Source: Christensenella intestinihominis
Lineage (GTDB): Bacteria > Bacillota > Clostridia > Christensenellales > Christensenellaceae
Assembly: GCF_001678845.1 (NCBI RefSeq)
Contig: NZ_MAIQ01000004.1
Location: forward strand, 186,001 to 250,000
Length of the DNA stretch: 64,000 nt
Direction of reading: 5' to 3'
A program made the translations under genes and the position numbers. The notes beneath the pieces are model-generated. The model saw only the letters and a list, made by a program, of their open reading frames with translations. It had not been told where the DNA came from and searched no databases. Below, piece by piece: positions 17,907 through 26,754 of this stretch; the stretch's first letter is position 1, and every line of letters begins with the position of its first letter.

Positions 17907-19054
17907 TATCTCCTCCCCAAAAGCTGCGAAATTGTCTTGAGAGCGGAAGAAATAACCTGGTCCATATTATAATATTTATACTCTGCCAGTCTTCCCAGCA
18001 GGATAAGATTTGGATACGCTTGTGCTCTTTTCGCATATTTATCATATAAATCCCGATTTTTCTTTTGTGGCACAGGATAATAAGGAATTTTACCATCATC
18101 AAAATTGCAGGGATATTCGTAAGCAATGTCCGTGCTTTGATTATCGTATTTCCCCGTAAAATGCTTAAATTCAATAATGCGCGTATATCGATGTTCATTC
18201 GGATAATTAATTACGCCGATGGACTGATATTCACCTTTCGGGAGTTCCACATACTCGAAGTCAAGCGAGCGGTATGGTAATGTCCCCAATTGATAGCGAA
18301 ACAATCTATCCAAACAGCCGGTATAAATCACGGGGCATTCACATTTTTCCCCTTTGAAATACATATTTCCGGAAGCGTCCATCGATATCAAATCCAATGC
18401 ATCGCAGGCAAGTGTTGTATGTATCAGCGGTGATTGCAGCATCCTGTTGCACATTTCCGTAAAACCCTGTATTGGCATGCACTGGTATTCGTCATCAAAG
18501 TATCCTGTTTCATCGGATATCACTACAGGCACCCTTGCTCCCACATCAGGGTCTAATTCTTCCAGCTTCATTTGCCATTGTTTTTCGGTATAATGCAAAA
18601 ATACTTTTTCATATATGAAGTCAGCTAACTTTTGTATTTCACAATTGATATTCTTTCTTAAATCGCTAATTGGTATCTTGGCTCCATATCCATACGACTG
18701 TAGCAATAATTCGCGTATTATGGCTGCTTCTTTTTCTGGGAAAAGAAGTGATAGCGACTGCAGATTAAAGGGAATCGGTACCAATTTCCCATCAATTTCG
18801 CCCAATACCTTATGGCGATACTCAAAAAAATCCGAATATTTTTTCAAATATTCCATTACCGTCCTGGATTTTGTATGGAAAATATGCGCTCCGTATTTTT
18901 GATTTAATATTCCTGCATCACTTTTAAAATCATATACGTTTCCCCCAATATGGGGCCGTTCCTCCAACAATTCGACCTGATATCCATCATCAGACAGTTT
19001 TTGCGCAGCAGTAATACCGGCTAACCCCGCTCCTACAACAATCGCCGTTTTCAT
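17906..19054 (-). CDS. glf: UDP-galactopyranose mutase
   Basis: Flavoenzyme converting UDP-Galp to UDP-Galf. The FAD motif VVGAGLAGITAAQKL starts the protein, followed by the family signature GGNVYDFKSDAGILNQKYGAHIFHT and, later, conserved EYPCNFDDGKIPYYPVP-type residues. Length 382 is normal. It shows that galactofuranose is a component of the polysaccharide. Coupled by ATGA overlap (19051-19054) to the upstream glycosyltransferase gene. Confidence 0.95.
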   Translation of the reverse strand: MKTAIVVGAGLAGITAAQKLSDDGYQVELLEERPHIGGNVYDFKSDAGILNQKYGAHIFHTKSRTVMEYLKKYSDFFEYRHKVLGEIDGKLVPIPFNLQSLSLLFPEKEAAIIRELLLQSYGYGAKIPISDLRKNINCEIQKLADFIYEKVFLHYTEKQWQMKLEELDPDVGARVPVVISDETGYFDDEYQCMPIQGFTEMCNRMLQSPLIHTTLACDALDLISMDASGNMYFKGEKCECPVIYTGCLDRLFRYQLGTLPYRSLDFEYVELPKGEYQSIGVINYPNEHRYTRIIEFKHFTGKYDNQSTDIAYEYPCNFDDGKIPYYPVPQKKNRDLYDKYAKRAQAYPNLILLGRLAEYKYYNMDQVISSALKTISQLLGRR

Positions 19055-20271
19055 ACGTCTTTCTCCAGCAGTCTTTCCAGCAACTCTACAATTCTTTTGT
19101 TTGATTCTTTTCGGTCAAACTGTGTCTTGGCAATATTTCTTGCTTTTGCCCCCATATCGATACATAAATTCGGATTTTTATATAAATATTCAATCGCATC
19201 GGCTAATACAGCCGGGTCTTCCGGTTCAACATTTATGCCAAATCCGTCATTGTCAACTTTCCCCCTAAATTCAGGGCTCATACAAGTATTGATCATTGGC
19301 TTTCCCGCTGCTAAATAATCTCCAATTTTAGTAACAATACTCTGGGGCGCTTTTTTCACAAACGAATTCACTAAAATATCGGATTTTGAAAGATAGGCCG
19401 CCATTTTAGGATATTCTATATATCCCTCGAAACTTACGTTGCAATCACAATCCCGAGCCGTTTGTTTAAATTCTTCTTCTAATGGACCTCCGCCTAAAAT
19501 CATAATTCTAATATTTGAATATCCCCGGCGCTTCAGTTGGGCCGACGCCAAAATAAGAGTTTTTATGTCGTAGCTGGTCCCTAAATTTCCCGCATAGGTA
19601 ACCCAGAAATCATCCTGGGCTTTTTCTATCATATCTTCGTATTTATGGATTCCTTCATCAAATTTGTCAATCTCATTCCCAACGTAGACGGTAATATGCT
19701 CTTTAATATCAGGATTATCTTTCAGGGGCCGATCCCTATATTCATCCGACGAGCCCACAACCGCGTCGGCGCTAAGGTAAATCTCCCTTGCATCTTTGGC
19801 CACTCCTGCAAAAGCCAGGGAACTTATAACCGGAATATCCAACACCATTTTCATTGCCTCGGGCCACAAATCTTCAACATCTATGACAAATGGAATATTT
19901 TTCGCCTTGGCATATAACGCTGCTTCTTTTCCCATATTGTTTGGAGGAATGACACAATAAATAAGGTCGTAATTTTGTGTTTTGAGATATTCCGCAAGAT
20001 TTTTTGAAAACACTTTATGGCTGTTAATCCGCCGAATATCTACATTTTTCTTATATCCGGGTTCATATATACAAGTTATTTTGTAGGTCGATTCAATATC
20101 GGAAACTTTGCTGATATCCCGTTGCTTTTTCTCCCAATGCTGGAATGTACTAGTGATCATTTCCACATCAAATCCATGGGTAGCCAAAAAATTAGCCAAA
20201 TAGCAAAACCTTGTATATCCCTTTTCTCCCGGCAGGGCCGTGCTATTACCGATCAGTGCTACTCTTTTCAT
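19051..20271 (-). CDS. GT4 family glycosyltransferase
   Basis: GT-B fold. The N-terminal half carries VIDVEDLWPEAM, typical of WbuB/capsular GT4 enzymes. The C-terminal half has WVTYAGNLGTSYDIKTLILA and a donor-binding region ending IVTKIGDYLAAGKPMI. The donor sugar is unknown; it may be one of the three special nucleotide sugars made in this operon. The gene is separated from the ATP-grasp gene by 18 bases. Confidence 0.88.
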   Translation of the reverse strand: MKRVALIGNSTALPGEKGYTRFCYLANFLATHGFDVEMITSTFQHWEKKQRDISKVSDIESTYKITCIYEPGYKKNVDIRRINSHKVFSKNLAEYLKTQNYDLIYCVIPPNNMGKEAALYAKAKNIPFVIDVEDLWPEAMKMVLDIPVISSLAFAGVAKDAREIYLSADAVVGSSDEYRDRPLKDNPDIKEHITVYVGNEIDKFDEGIHKYEDMIEKAQDDFWVTYAGNLGTSYDIKTLILASAQLKRRGYSNIRIMILGGGPLEEEFKQTARDCDCNVSFEGYIEYPKMAAYLSKSDILVNSFVKKAPQSIVTKIGDYLAAGKPMINTCMSPEFRGKVDNDGFGINVEPEDPAVLADAIEYLYKNPNLCIDMGAKARNIAKTQFDRKESNKRIVELLERLLEKDV

Positions 20272-20289
20272 CTATCTTCACCATTTCTT

Positions 20290-21471
20290 TTAATCAGTCA
20301 CTATCTCCAGGGTGTTAAGTGCTTTATCACATATCCTTAAGGCTTCTTCAGCATCACAGCCCTGGGAAATTACACACCCTATCCTATCTCCGCTGGAACA
20401 TATTTCCCCTATATGTTCTCCTTCCCGTTTATACATTTGGACTTCCTGTACACCCGGGATGCTTATTGCTTGCTGGTATCCATGAACGCCCCGCAGGGTT
20501 CCCACCTTGCTTTTTATATATTTGACGGCTGCGCCCTTGCAGTATTGTTTCGCCACATCTACTTCTTCCCCCAGTGCCAGCTTAATGCACTCTTTTACAA
20601 GGTCTATTCCCGTAGACAGGGGAACTAATTTAGTAGTAATATGATCCCCGCCCAGGCGCGCTCCAATTTCTACAACTTTCACACCGTTCTCTGTTATCTT
20701 TAACTCGGTATGTGATGCCGCTTGATTGATACCGATTGCCTGTATCGTTTCTATGGTAACGGCCTCAATTTGGTTTTTCGTTGCCTTATCGAGTCTTGAT
20801 TGCTGCGAATGTCCCATCTCTACGAAATTAGGCGGTCCTGTTGTAATTTTGTCTGTGATCGCTATAATATGAGTCCTATTATTTTGGGTAATTGCCTCAA
20901 CGCTTACTTCCGGTCCTTGCATATATTCTTCAACTAATATTTTCCCTGATCTTGAATAAGACATTGCATGTCTGTAAGCTTTCCCGGCGTCACTCAGCGA
21001 CTGCAGCAAATATATACCCTTGCTTCCTGAATTATCCGTCGGCTTTACGATAATTTTTGTTTTGAGCGCTTCAACAGCCTGTAAATATTGTTCATAATCC
21101 GAAACCGTATAAAACGCAGGAATATCAATGTTTTTTTCTCGCAGCCGTTCCCGCATAAATGATTTATCGGTGGCTAAAAGCGCTGCCTCGCCCGGGAGTC
21201 CGGGCAAATTATTTTTATCGCAGACTGCGGCGACAGAGCGCACCGGCATATCGGTTGCCAGGGTCATGATTCCATCCACGCCATAGTGATCCGCGGCTTT
21301 TGCCACGCCTTCAATATCGATTGTACTGACAACGCATTTTACATCTGCATGAAGAAAGCCAACCGCATCCTTATCCTGATCAACCGCTATTACTTCCAGT
21401 CCCATCTCTTTTGCCTTGAGGATGGCTGGTAATTGTAATATTCCCGCCCCCAGAATCATTAATTTTTTCAT
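20290..21471 (-). CDS. ATP-grasp family ligase in the polysaccharide operon
   Basis: Carboxylate-amine ligase fold. The N-terminal domain starts MKKLMILGAGILQLPAILKAKEMGLEVIAVDQD, similar to PurK or carbamoyl-phosphate-synthase-like proteins. The ATP-grasp core includes KTIIVKPTDNSGSKGIYL-type residues, VEEYMQGPEVSVEA and the metal-binding VVEIGARLGGD. Such enzymes form amide bonds using ATP. In this setting it could join an amino acid or other acid to an amino sugar or uronic acid, but no direct evidence identifies the substrate. The start overlaps with the stop of the sugar transferase gene (ATGA). Confidence 0.88.
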   Translation of the reverse strand: MKKLMILGAGILQLPAILKAKEMGLEVIAVDQDKDAVGFLHADVKCVVSTIDIEGVAKAADHYGVDGIMTLATDMPVRSVAAVCDKNNLPGLPGEAALLATDKSFMRERLREKNIDIPAFYTVSDYEQYLQAVEALKTKIIVKPTDNSGSKGIYLLQSLSDAGKAYRHAMSYSRSGKILVEEYMQGPEVSVEAITQNNRTHIIAITDKITTGPPNFVEMGHSQQSRLDKATKNQIEAVTIETIQAIGINQAASHTELKITENGVKVVEIGARLGGDHITTKLVPLSTGIDLVKECIKLALGEEVDVAKQYCKGAAVKYIKSKVGTLRGVHGYQQAISIPGVQEVQMYKREGEHIGEICSSGDRIGCVISQGCDAEEALRICDKALNTLEIVTD

Positions 21472-22082
21472 TGCTTCTCCACACGTTCTTGGTTGCGATA
21501 AACGTTCTTTTTACGCACAACATTTTTAATTGTTTGTATAAATATCCAAAAGTCTAATTTGAAACATTGGTTTTGAACATAATAAATATCGTTTCTCAGC
21601 TTTTCTTTTGTTGTTGCGTTATTCCGGTTGACCACCTGGTTGTATCCGGTGATTCCCGGTTTCTCCGACAATATGACTTTTTCCTGCTCCGTATAATTAT
21701 CAAGCCACATCGCCGAGTCAGGCCTGGGGCCAATGAAACTCATCTCGCCTTTCAATATGTTAATTATTTGCGGCACTTCATCCAAACTTGTTTTTCTCAA
21801 TACTCTTCCTACTTTAGTTACCCTCTCATCGTCTTCCGAATTGAAAGTAGAACCGTCCGCCATTCTCAGGTCCGGCGCGTCCATTTTCATGGTTCGAAAT
21901 TTGTACATATCAAAAGTTTTTCCATTACGCCCAATGCGTTTTGAAATGTATAACAAATTACCTTTATCTTCCCGTTTAATCAAGATTCCTATTACTATGC
22001 AAAGGATCGCCAAAACAGGAAAGAGCAACAGGGAAAAAAGAATATCTAAAAATCTTTTTACAGCTTTATACATATTATTCAA
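21468..22082 (-). CDS. Initiating undecaprenyl-phosphate sugar-1-phosphate transferase (PglC-like)
   Basis: Short monotopic bacterial sugar transferase of 204 residues. A single re-entrant hydrophobic helix near the N-terminus is followed by the family motifs YKFRTMKMDAP, LRKTSLDEVPQIINILKGEMSFIGPRPDS and PGITGYNQVVNRN. It starts repeat-unit assembly on undecaprenyl phosphate. With a PglF-like dehydratase and an aminotransferase upstream, the first sugar is probably a 4-amino-4,6-dideoxy-HexNAc. Length matches PglC rather than the long WbaP type. Confidence 0.92.
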   Translation of the reverse strand: MNNMYKAVKRFLDILFSLLLFPVLAILCIVIGILIKREDKGNLLYISKRIGRNGKTFDMYKFRTMKMDAPDLRMADGSTFNSEDDERVTKVGRVLRKTSLDEVPQIINILKGEMSFIGPRPDSAMWLDNYTEQEKVILSEKPGITGYNQVVNRNNATTKEKLRNDIYYVQNQCFKLDFWIFIQTIKNVVRKKNVYRNQERVEKQ

Positions 22083-22085
22083 TCC

Positions 22086-23093
22086 TTAAAGCAGTCCAAA
22101 TATTTCACGATACTTTTTATTCCCCAACTCATTTTTATAATCTTGAAGCATATCCTTGAAATAAGGGTAATCTGGGGTATATCCAAAATCGTGATGCGCT
22201 TTTTCTATACTGAATAAAAATGAAGGCGTACTGTTTTTAATATCCGGCGCATATGTGATTTGCGATTTTTTAGAGGGCTTTGAAAAAACCTCAATCGCTG
22301 CGCTCGCCTGTTCTTCCAAGGTAACGGCATTCCCCGAGGTTATATTATATAACCCACGGGTCTCGTCGCTTTTTAAAGCCTTGGAAAAAGCTTGGGCCAC
22401 GTCCTTTACATATACAATATCCCTGCTAAGGGTTTTATCCCCATGAATACATATATCGTCTCCCTTTATGGCGTTGTCGATAAATATTTGTATTCCTGAT
22501 TTAACTAATTTTCCATTCACATGCAGTGACCCATGAGGCCCGACGCCGAAAACAGGCGGCAAACGGAAAACGGCATTACTCATGCCATGCTGTTGATTGT
22601 AATATTCCATTATATCCGAAGCTGCATTCTTTGAAAAAACATAGGCTGCGTGGTCTCCCAAATAACCATAATTTCTTGGTTCCTCCTCCGTTAGGGGAAC
22701 GTTCTTTTTCCATGCTTTAGATACATCGGCATAGGAAGAAGTCGAAATCATCCGCCCGATTCGGTTTTTCCTGCAATATTCCAGGACGTTGATTGTCCCT
22801 ATCGTATTTACTTCAAAATAATCGGCAGCATTATCAACGGTTTGTAAATCCGCACATGTATTGGCGGGCAGTAAGGCCGCTAATAAGATTACCGCATCAA
22901 TATCCTTTTGCGGCAAAGAATTAAATGCTTCTTTATCTGTAATATCTATTTTGTAATACGGTACATTCAGTCGACTATAGTAATCCTTAAATGTATCCCG
23001 CCTTCCAGTCGTTGCGACCTCGAATCCATCCTTCCGCAGCCGTTCAATTACATGCACCCCAATAAAACTCGATCCGCCAATAACCAATATCAT
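22086..23093 (-). CDS. NAD-dependent sugar epimerase/dehydratase (extended SDR)
   Basis: Rossmann motif VIGGSSFIGVHVIERL at the N-terminus, ISTSSY serine and YVFSK catalytic Tyr-Lys pair, and a C-terminal substrate domain, total 335 residues. The exact reaction is not clear; a 4-epimerase or a reductase acting on the 4,6-dideoxy sugar made by neighbouring enzymes are both possible. The start at 23093 is chosen because ATGA overlaps the upstream stop (23090-23093) and GGAGAG lies 10 bases before; a longer frame from 23111 is less likely. Confidence 0.87.
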   Translation of the reverse strand: MILVIGGSSFIGVHVIERLRKDGFEVATTGRRDTFKDYYSRLNVPYYKIDITDKEAFNSLPQKDIDAVILLAALLPANTCADLQTVDNAADYFEVNTIGTINVLEYCRKNRIGRMISTSSYADVSKAWKKNVPLTEEEPRNYGYLGDHAAYVFSKNAASDIMEYYNQQHGMSNAVFRLPPVFGVGPHGSLHVNGKLVKSGIQIFIDNAIKGDDICIHGDKTLSRDIVYVKDVAQAFSKALKSDETRGLYNITSGNAVTLEEQASAAIEVFSKPSKKSQITYAPDIKNSTPSFLFSIEKAHHDFGYTPDYPYFKDMLQDYKNELGNKKYREIFGLL

Positions 23094-24307
23094 CGCCAGT
23101 TTTCTCTCCATATTTTCAATATACTATTTGTTACATACTTGACCTGCATATCATCCAATAGCGTATGCAACGGGAGCGTCACTTCATTCTCATACATTTC
23201 ATATGCGTTCGGAAAATCTTTGATATCAAATCCCATATTCCGGTAAGCGGTATGCATGGGAAGCGGCTTGTAATGTACATTTGTTGCAATCCCGGCTTCT
23301 GACATCCTGCGGATAAATGCATTCCGTTCCTGTTCACTTTTTCCATCAAGCCTCATCAGGTATAAATGGCCGCTCGAGGTATATTCCGGTGTAAAATGCC
23401 TGAGCATCGTCACAGGAAGCTGCGAAAGCGCGCGGTCATAATACCCGATCACTTCCCTGCGTTTATCCAGCAACGCGCCATAACGGTCTAATTGCGCCAA
23501 CCCGATAGACGCGCAAATATCCGTCATATTATACTTATATGCCGGACATAAGATATCGTATTCCCAGCCGCCGGCCGTCGTTTTCGCCAGCGCATCCTTC
23601 GACTGCCCATGCAGGGATAACAGCATGTATTGCTTGTATAATTCATTGTCATCAATCTGCGGAATTTCCCGCCACGTAACCGCGCCGCCTTCCCCGGTGG
23701 TCAAATTCTTGACGGCATGGAAAGAAAAACAGGTGAAATCCGCAACGCTTCCGCTTTTGCGGCCTTTATATTCCGCCCCAAACGAGTGCGCCGCATCGGC
23801 AACAACGGCAACCCGGCCAATCCTTTCCTGCATTTCGTTTGCCGCATGGAATCGACTTTTTTTCTCGTTGACAATTTGGAAAATTTTGTCGTAATCACAC
23901 ATTACTCCGGCGATATCCACCGGGATAACCGCCTTTGTTTTTTCACTGACTGCGTCTGCAAGCGCTTCATAATTCATATGGAATGAATCTTTCGCCGTAT
24001 CCACCAACACAATTTTGGCGCCAACATGGGCGATGACGCTTGCGCTTGCCGTGTAGGTATATGCACTGGTAATAACTTCGTCGCCGGGACCGATTCCAAG
24101 CACCCTAAGCGTGAGCTCCAGCGCCGCCGTCGCCGATCCCAGGCACGCCGACTTTTTCGTCCCGCAGTATTCGGCGATTCTATATTCAAATTGCTTTGTT
24201 TTGGGCCCGGTCGTTATCCATCCCGACCGCAACGTTTCCGCAACCGCATCTATTTCTTCCTGCGTGATATCCGGTGGTGAAAACGGTATTTTAAACTCCT
24301 GCCGCAC
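23090..24307 (-). CDS. DegT/DnrJ/EryC1 aminotransferase (PseC/PglE/WcfR-like)
   Basis: PLP enzyme with Lys200 in SFHAVKNLTTGEGGAV and VVADAAHSFGAEYKG. The SFHxxKxxTTGEGG pattern is typical for enzymes acting on UDP-4-keto-6-deoxy-HexNAc, consistent with the 4,6-dehydratase encoded just upstream. The product would be a UDP-4-amino-4,6-dideoxy-HexNAc. No PglD-type acetyltransferase accompanies it, so the amine may stay free or be modified by the ATP-grasp ligase. Confidence 0.9.
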   Translation of the reverse strand: MRQEFKIPFSPPDITQEEIDAVAETLRSGWITTGPKTKQFEYRIAEYCGTKKSACLGSATAALELTLRVLGIGPGDEVITSAYTYTASASVIAHVGAKIVLVDTAKDSFHMNYEALADAVSEKTKAVIPVDIAGVMCDYDKIFQIVNEKKSRFHAANEMQERIGRVAVVADAAHSFGAEYKGRKSGSVADFTCFSFHAVKNLTTGEGGAVTWREIPQIDDNELYKQYMLLSLHGQSKDALAKTTAGGWEYDILCPAYKYNMTDICASIGLAQLDRYGALLDKRREVIGYYDRALSQLPVTMLRHFTPEYTSSGHLYLMRLDGKSEQERNAFIRRMSEAGIATNVHYKPLPMHTAYRNMGFDIKDFPNAYEMYENEVTLPLHTLLDDMQVKYVTNSILKIWRENWR

Positions 24308-24788
24308 TCTTTTTCCCTTTTCTTGTTTTCAAAATTCCTGCCGTAGCCAGCACGCCTGCCGCCGCGCCCGCCGTATCGATCAGCACATCCGTCGCCTGGC
24401 AGCTGCGCCCCGCGCTGAACAACTGGTGAAACTCGTCTGTCGCCGCATATGCCGCGCAGAGTAAGATCGCCAGCACAACCTGTATCTGTGCCTTTCGCCG
24501 GAAGGTGGACAATAGAAGCATGGCAAGGATACCCAATATCAGGTATTCTGCCGCATGCGCCGTCTTGCGCACGGCCGTTTCCGTACTGGCCCACACTTCC
24601 GTTTGCCGTTCCGGCGACAACGTGTCGAAATCCGGCGTCGTAATACGGACAACGGTCCTTGTAATTTCCCCGCTTAAACCGGCTGAATCATCCGAATTCA
24701 TCGACGACATACTGAAAATAAATATCATCCATGCAATCAGTAATACCAGACAGATACCGCGTTTTTTTGAAATGCTTCCATTATTCAT
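24291..24788 (-). CDS. VanZ family membrane protein
   Basis: Small protein with four hydrophobic segments. VanZ hallmarks are IFSMSSMNSDDS near the first segment, RKTAHAAEYLILGILAM in the middle and the signature ATDEFHQLFSAGRSCQATDVLIDTAG. VanZ homologues confer low-level teicoplanin resistance in some species; the mechanism is unclear. The ATG at 24788 overlaps the dehydratase stop by 8 bases and gives 165 residues, a usual family length. A longer frame from 24833 lies inside the dehydratase gene. Confidence 0.9.
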   Translation of the reverse strand: MNNGSISKKRGICLVLLIAWMIFIFSMSSMNSDDSAGLSGEITRTVVRITTPDFDTLSPERQTEVWASTETAVRKTAHAAEYLILGILAMLLLSTFRRKAQIQVVLAILLCAAYAATDEFHQLFSAGRSCQATDVLIDTAGAAAGVLATAGILKTRKGKKSAAGV

Positions 24789-26679
24789 CTTGCCCGGCCG
24801 CTGTCCACGGTTTATAATTGGGAACCGCCTCATAAAGCAGCGTCAGCGCACTGCTGTCATTCCGGCGGGCCAGCTCTATCATTTCCAGCGTCAGCTTGCG
24901 CACTTCCGCAAAATCCGTATTTACCGGCGGATCGACCTTGAAAATGCGCTCGTGCGTCGTGGTGTCAAGCCGTTCCTTTTCCTCGGCCATCGCGAGTTCC
25001 TCGTACAGCTTTTCTCCCGGCCGCAAGCCGATAATTTCAATCGGGATATCCACGTCCGGTTCATATCCGTAAAAATGAATCAGCGTTTTTGCCAGCTCCA
25101 TAATTTTAACCGGCTTTCCCATGTCGAGTACGTAAACCGCGCCGCTGTCGGCGAGGGCTCCCGCCTGCAACACCAACTGGGCGGCTTCCGGAATTGTCAT
25201 GAAGTACCGGACAATGTCCGGATGCGTCACAGCCACGGGACCGCCATTCTTGATCTGCTTTTCCATCAGCGGAATAACGCTGCCGTGCGAGCCCAAAACA
25301 TTTCCAAACCGCACGCTCATACATTTCATCTGCGTCCTTCCCGCAAACGACTGTACCGCGAGTTCGGTAAGCCGCTTGGTCGCCCCCATGATGTTGGTGG
25401 GATTGACGGCTTTGTCCGTAGAAAGGTTCACAAAGCGCTCCACCCCCATATCGCTTGCCACCTGAAGGGTATTGACCGTCCCCATCACGTTGTTCTTAAT
25501 CGCTTCGAGCGGGCTGTCCTCCATCAGCGGCACATGCTTATGCGCCGCCGCATGGAATACGATCTGCGGGCACACCTCACGAAACACCTGTTCCAGCCGT
25601 TCCTTTTCCCGCACGGAGCCAATCCGTATCTGTATGTTTAGCTGGTCGCCGTACTGCTGCCTTAGCTCGCAATACAATTCATACGCAGTGTTCTCATAAA
25701 TATCGAAAATTGTCAGGCTCCTGATATCAAAACGCGATACCTGGCGGCATATCTCGGAGCCAATGGAGCCGCCTCCGCCCGTTACAAGAATATCTTTGCC
25801 GTTGAGGTACGCCCCGATTCCGCCGACATCCAGTTTCACTTCATCGCGCTGGAGAATATCGTTCACCTGCACTTCCCGCAGCGCTGGCGCACCCTTTTTC
25901 TTTTCTACATCCATCTCCTGGATAAGCGGAAGTATCCTGACCCGGCACCCGGTCTGGTGGCATATATCCAAAATTTCCGACAGCTTTTCCCCCTTAACGG
26001 AAGGAATTGCTACAATGATATCCGATATACTCCGCTGCGTAGCAATTTTGGGGATATCCTTAGTGAGACCGATGACTTCTACCCCCTGAATGCGCATTTT
26101 TTGCTTATTGGGATCATCATCCACCGCGACAATGCTGCGGTACCTGCCGGACCCGCGTATTTGCGCAATAATCATTGCCGCGCCGGACCCAGCCCCCACA
26201 ATGAGCAATCCGGCGTGCGCCGGACCCTTTTTGCCGCTCTTTCTGATGGAAAGATAACGGATCGTCCGGTATCCAAACCGTGAAGCGCATAAAAACATCA
26301 GCATCAGCAGGCAAAAAAGCGCCTGTATGGAAAGCGGTATGCCAAGGCCAAACACCGCGTTGCATGCGAAACAAATTGCGCAGCCAATCGCCACGCTCGC
26401 AAGGATACGCAGCCCCTCTGAAATGCCGCTGTACCTCCACATGCTGTGATAGAGCCGCAGCAGGTAGAACAGGACGCAGAACAGCACGGACATAACCGGC
26501 CATGCCGCCCACATCATATTGGAAACCGCCGGGGTTGGGACGAGGCTTTCAAAACGAATACATACCGCGAAATAAAGCGACAAAAACACGGAAACAATAT
26601 CACAAAGGACCAGGAATACAATCACTGAATTACGCTTTTTAGATGCGCCGTGTTCTTCTTCGTGTTCCGCTGCCTTCAT
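24781..26679 (-). CDS. Membrane-bound UDP-HexNAc 4,6-dehydratase (PglF/WbpM/CapD-like)
   Basis: The N-terminus carries four membrane segments (residues of about 20-130), followed by a nucleotide-binding-like domain (LLIVGAGSGAAMI) and a large SDR domain with VTGGGGSIGSEICRQ at about residue 295. The catalytic site shows the Met-x3-Lys arrangement (PTNIMGATKR) that replaces Tyr-x3-Lys in this long-form subfamily. It converts UDP-GlcNAc to a 4-keto-6-deoxy sugar for the aminotransferase two genes on. It is the first structural gene behind the loaP terminator, with a GGGTGAGG ribosome site. Confidence 0.93.
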   Translation of the reverse strand: MKAAEHEEEHGASKKRNSVIVFLVLCDIVSVFLSLYFAVCIRFESLVPTPAVSNMMWAAWPVMSVLFCVLFYLLRLYHSMWRYSGISEGLRILASVAIGCAICFACNAVFGLGIPLSIQALFCLLMLMFLCASRFGYRTIRYLSIRKSGKKGPAHAGLLIVGAGSGAAMIIAQIRGSGRYRSIVAVDDDPNKQKMRIQGVEVIGLTKDIPKIATQRSISDIIVAIPSVKGEKLSEILDICHQTGCRVRILPLIQEMDVEKKKGAPALREVQVNDILQRDEVKLDVGGIGAYLNGKDILVTGGGGSIGSEICRQVSRFDIRSLTIFDIYENTAYELYCELRQQYGDQLNIQIRIGSVREKERLEQVFREVCPQIVFHAAAHKHVPLMEDSPLEAIKNNVMGTVNTLQVASDMGVERFVNLSTDKAVNPTNIMGATKRLTELAVQSFAGRTQMKCMSVRFGNVLGSHGSVIPLMEKQIKNGGPVAVTHPDIVRYFMTIPEAAQLVLQAGALADSGAVYVLDMGKPVKIMELAKTLIHFYGYEPDVDIPIEIIGLRPGEKLYEELAMAEEKERLDTTTHERIFKVDPPVNTDFAEVRKLTLEMIELARRNDSSALTLLYEAVPNYKPWTAAGQDE

Positions 26680-26721
26680 TATGGCCTCACCCCCTGTCTA
26701 CAATTTATTAATATTTTCAGC

Positions 26722-26752
26722 CAAACAAAAAGCCGAACCTGCGTTCAGCTTT
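26722..26752 (-). terminator. Intrinsic terminator directly after loaP
   Basis: On the minus strand an 8-bp stem (26743-26750 with 26731-26738, one G-U pair) with a 4-base loop is followed by TTTTTGTTT. It begins 5 bases after the loaP stop codon and ahead of the 23-kb polysaccharide operon. The position fits a barrier that the processive antiterminator must overcome. Confidence 0.8.
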
Positions 26753-26754
26753 CT

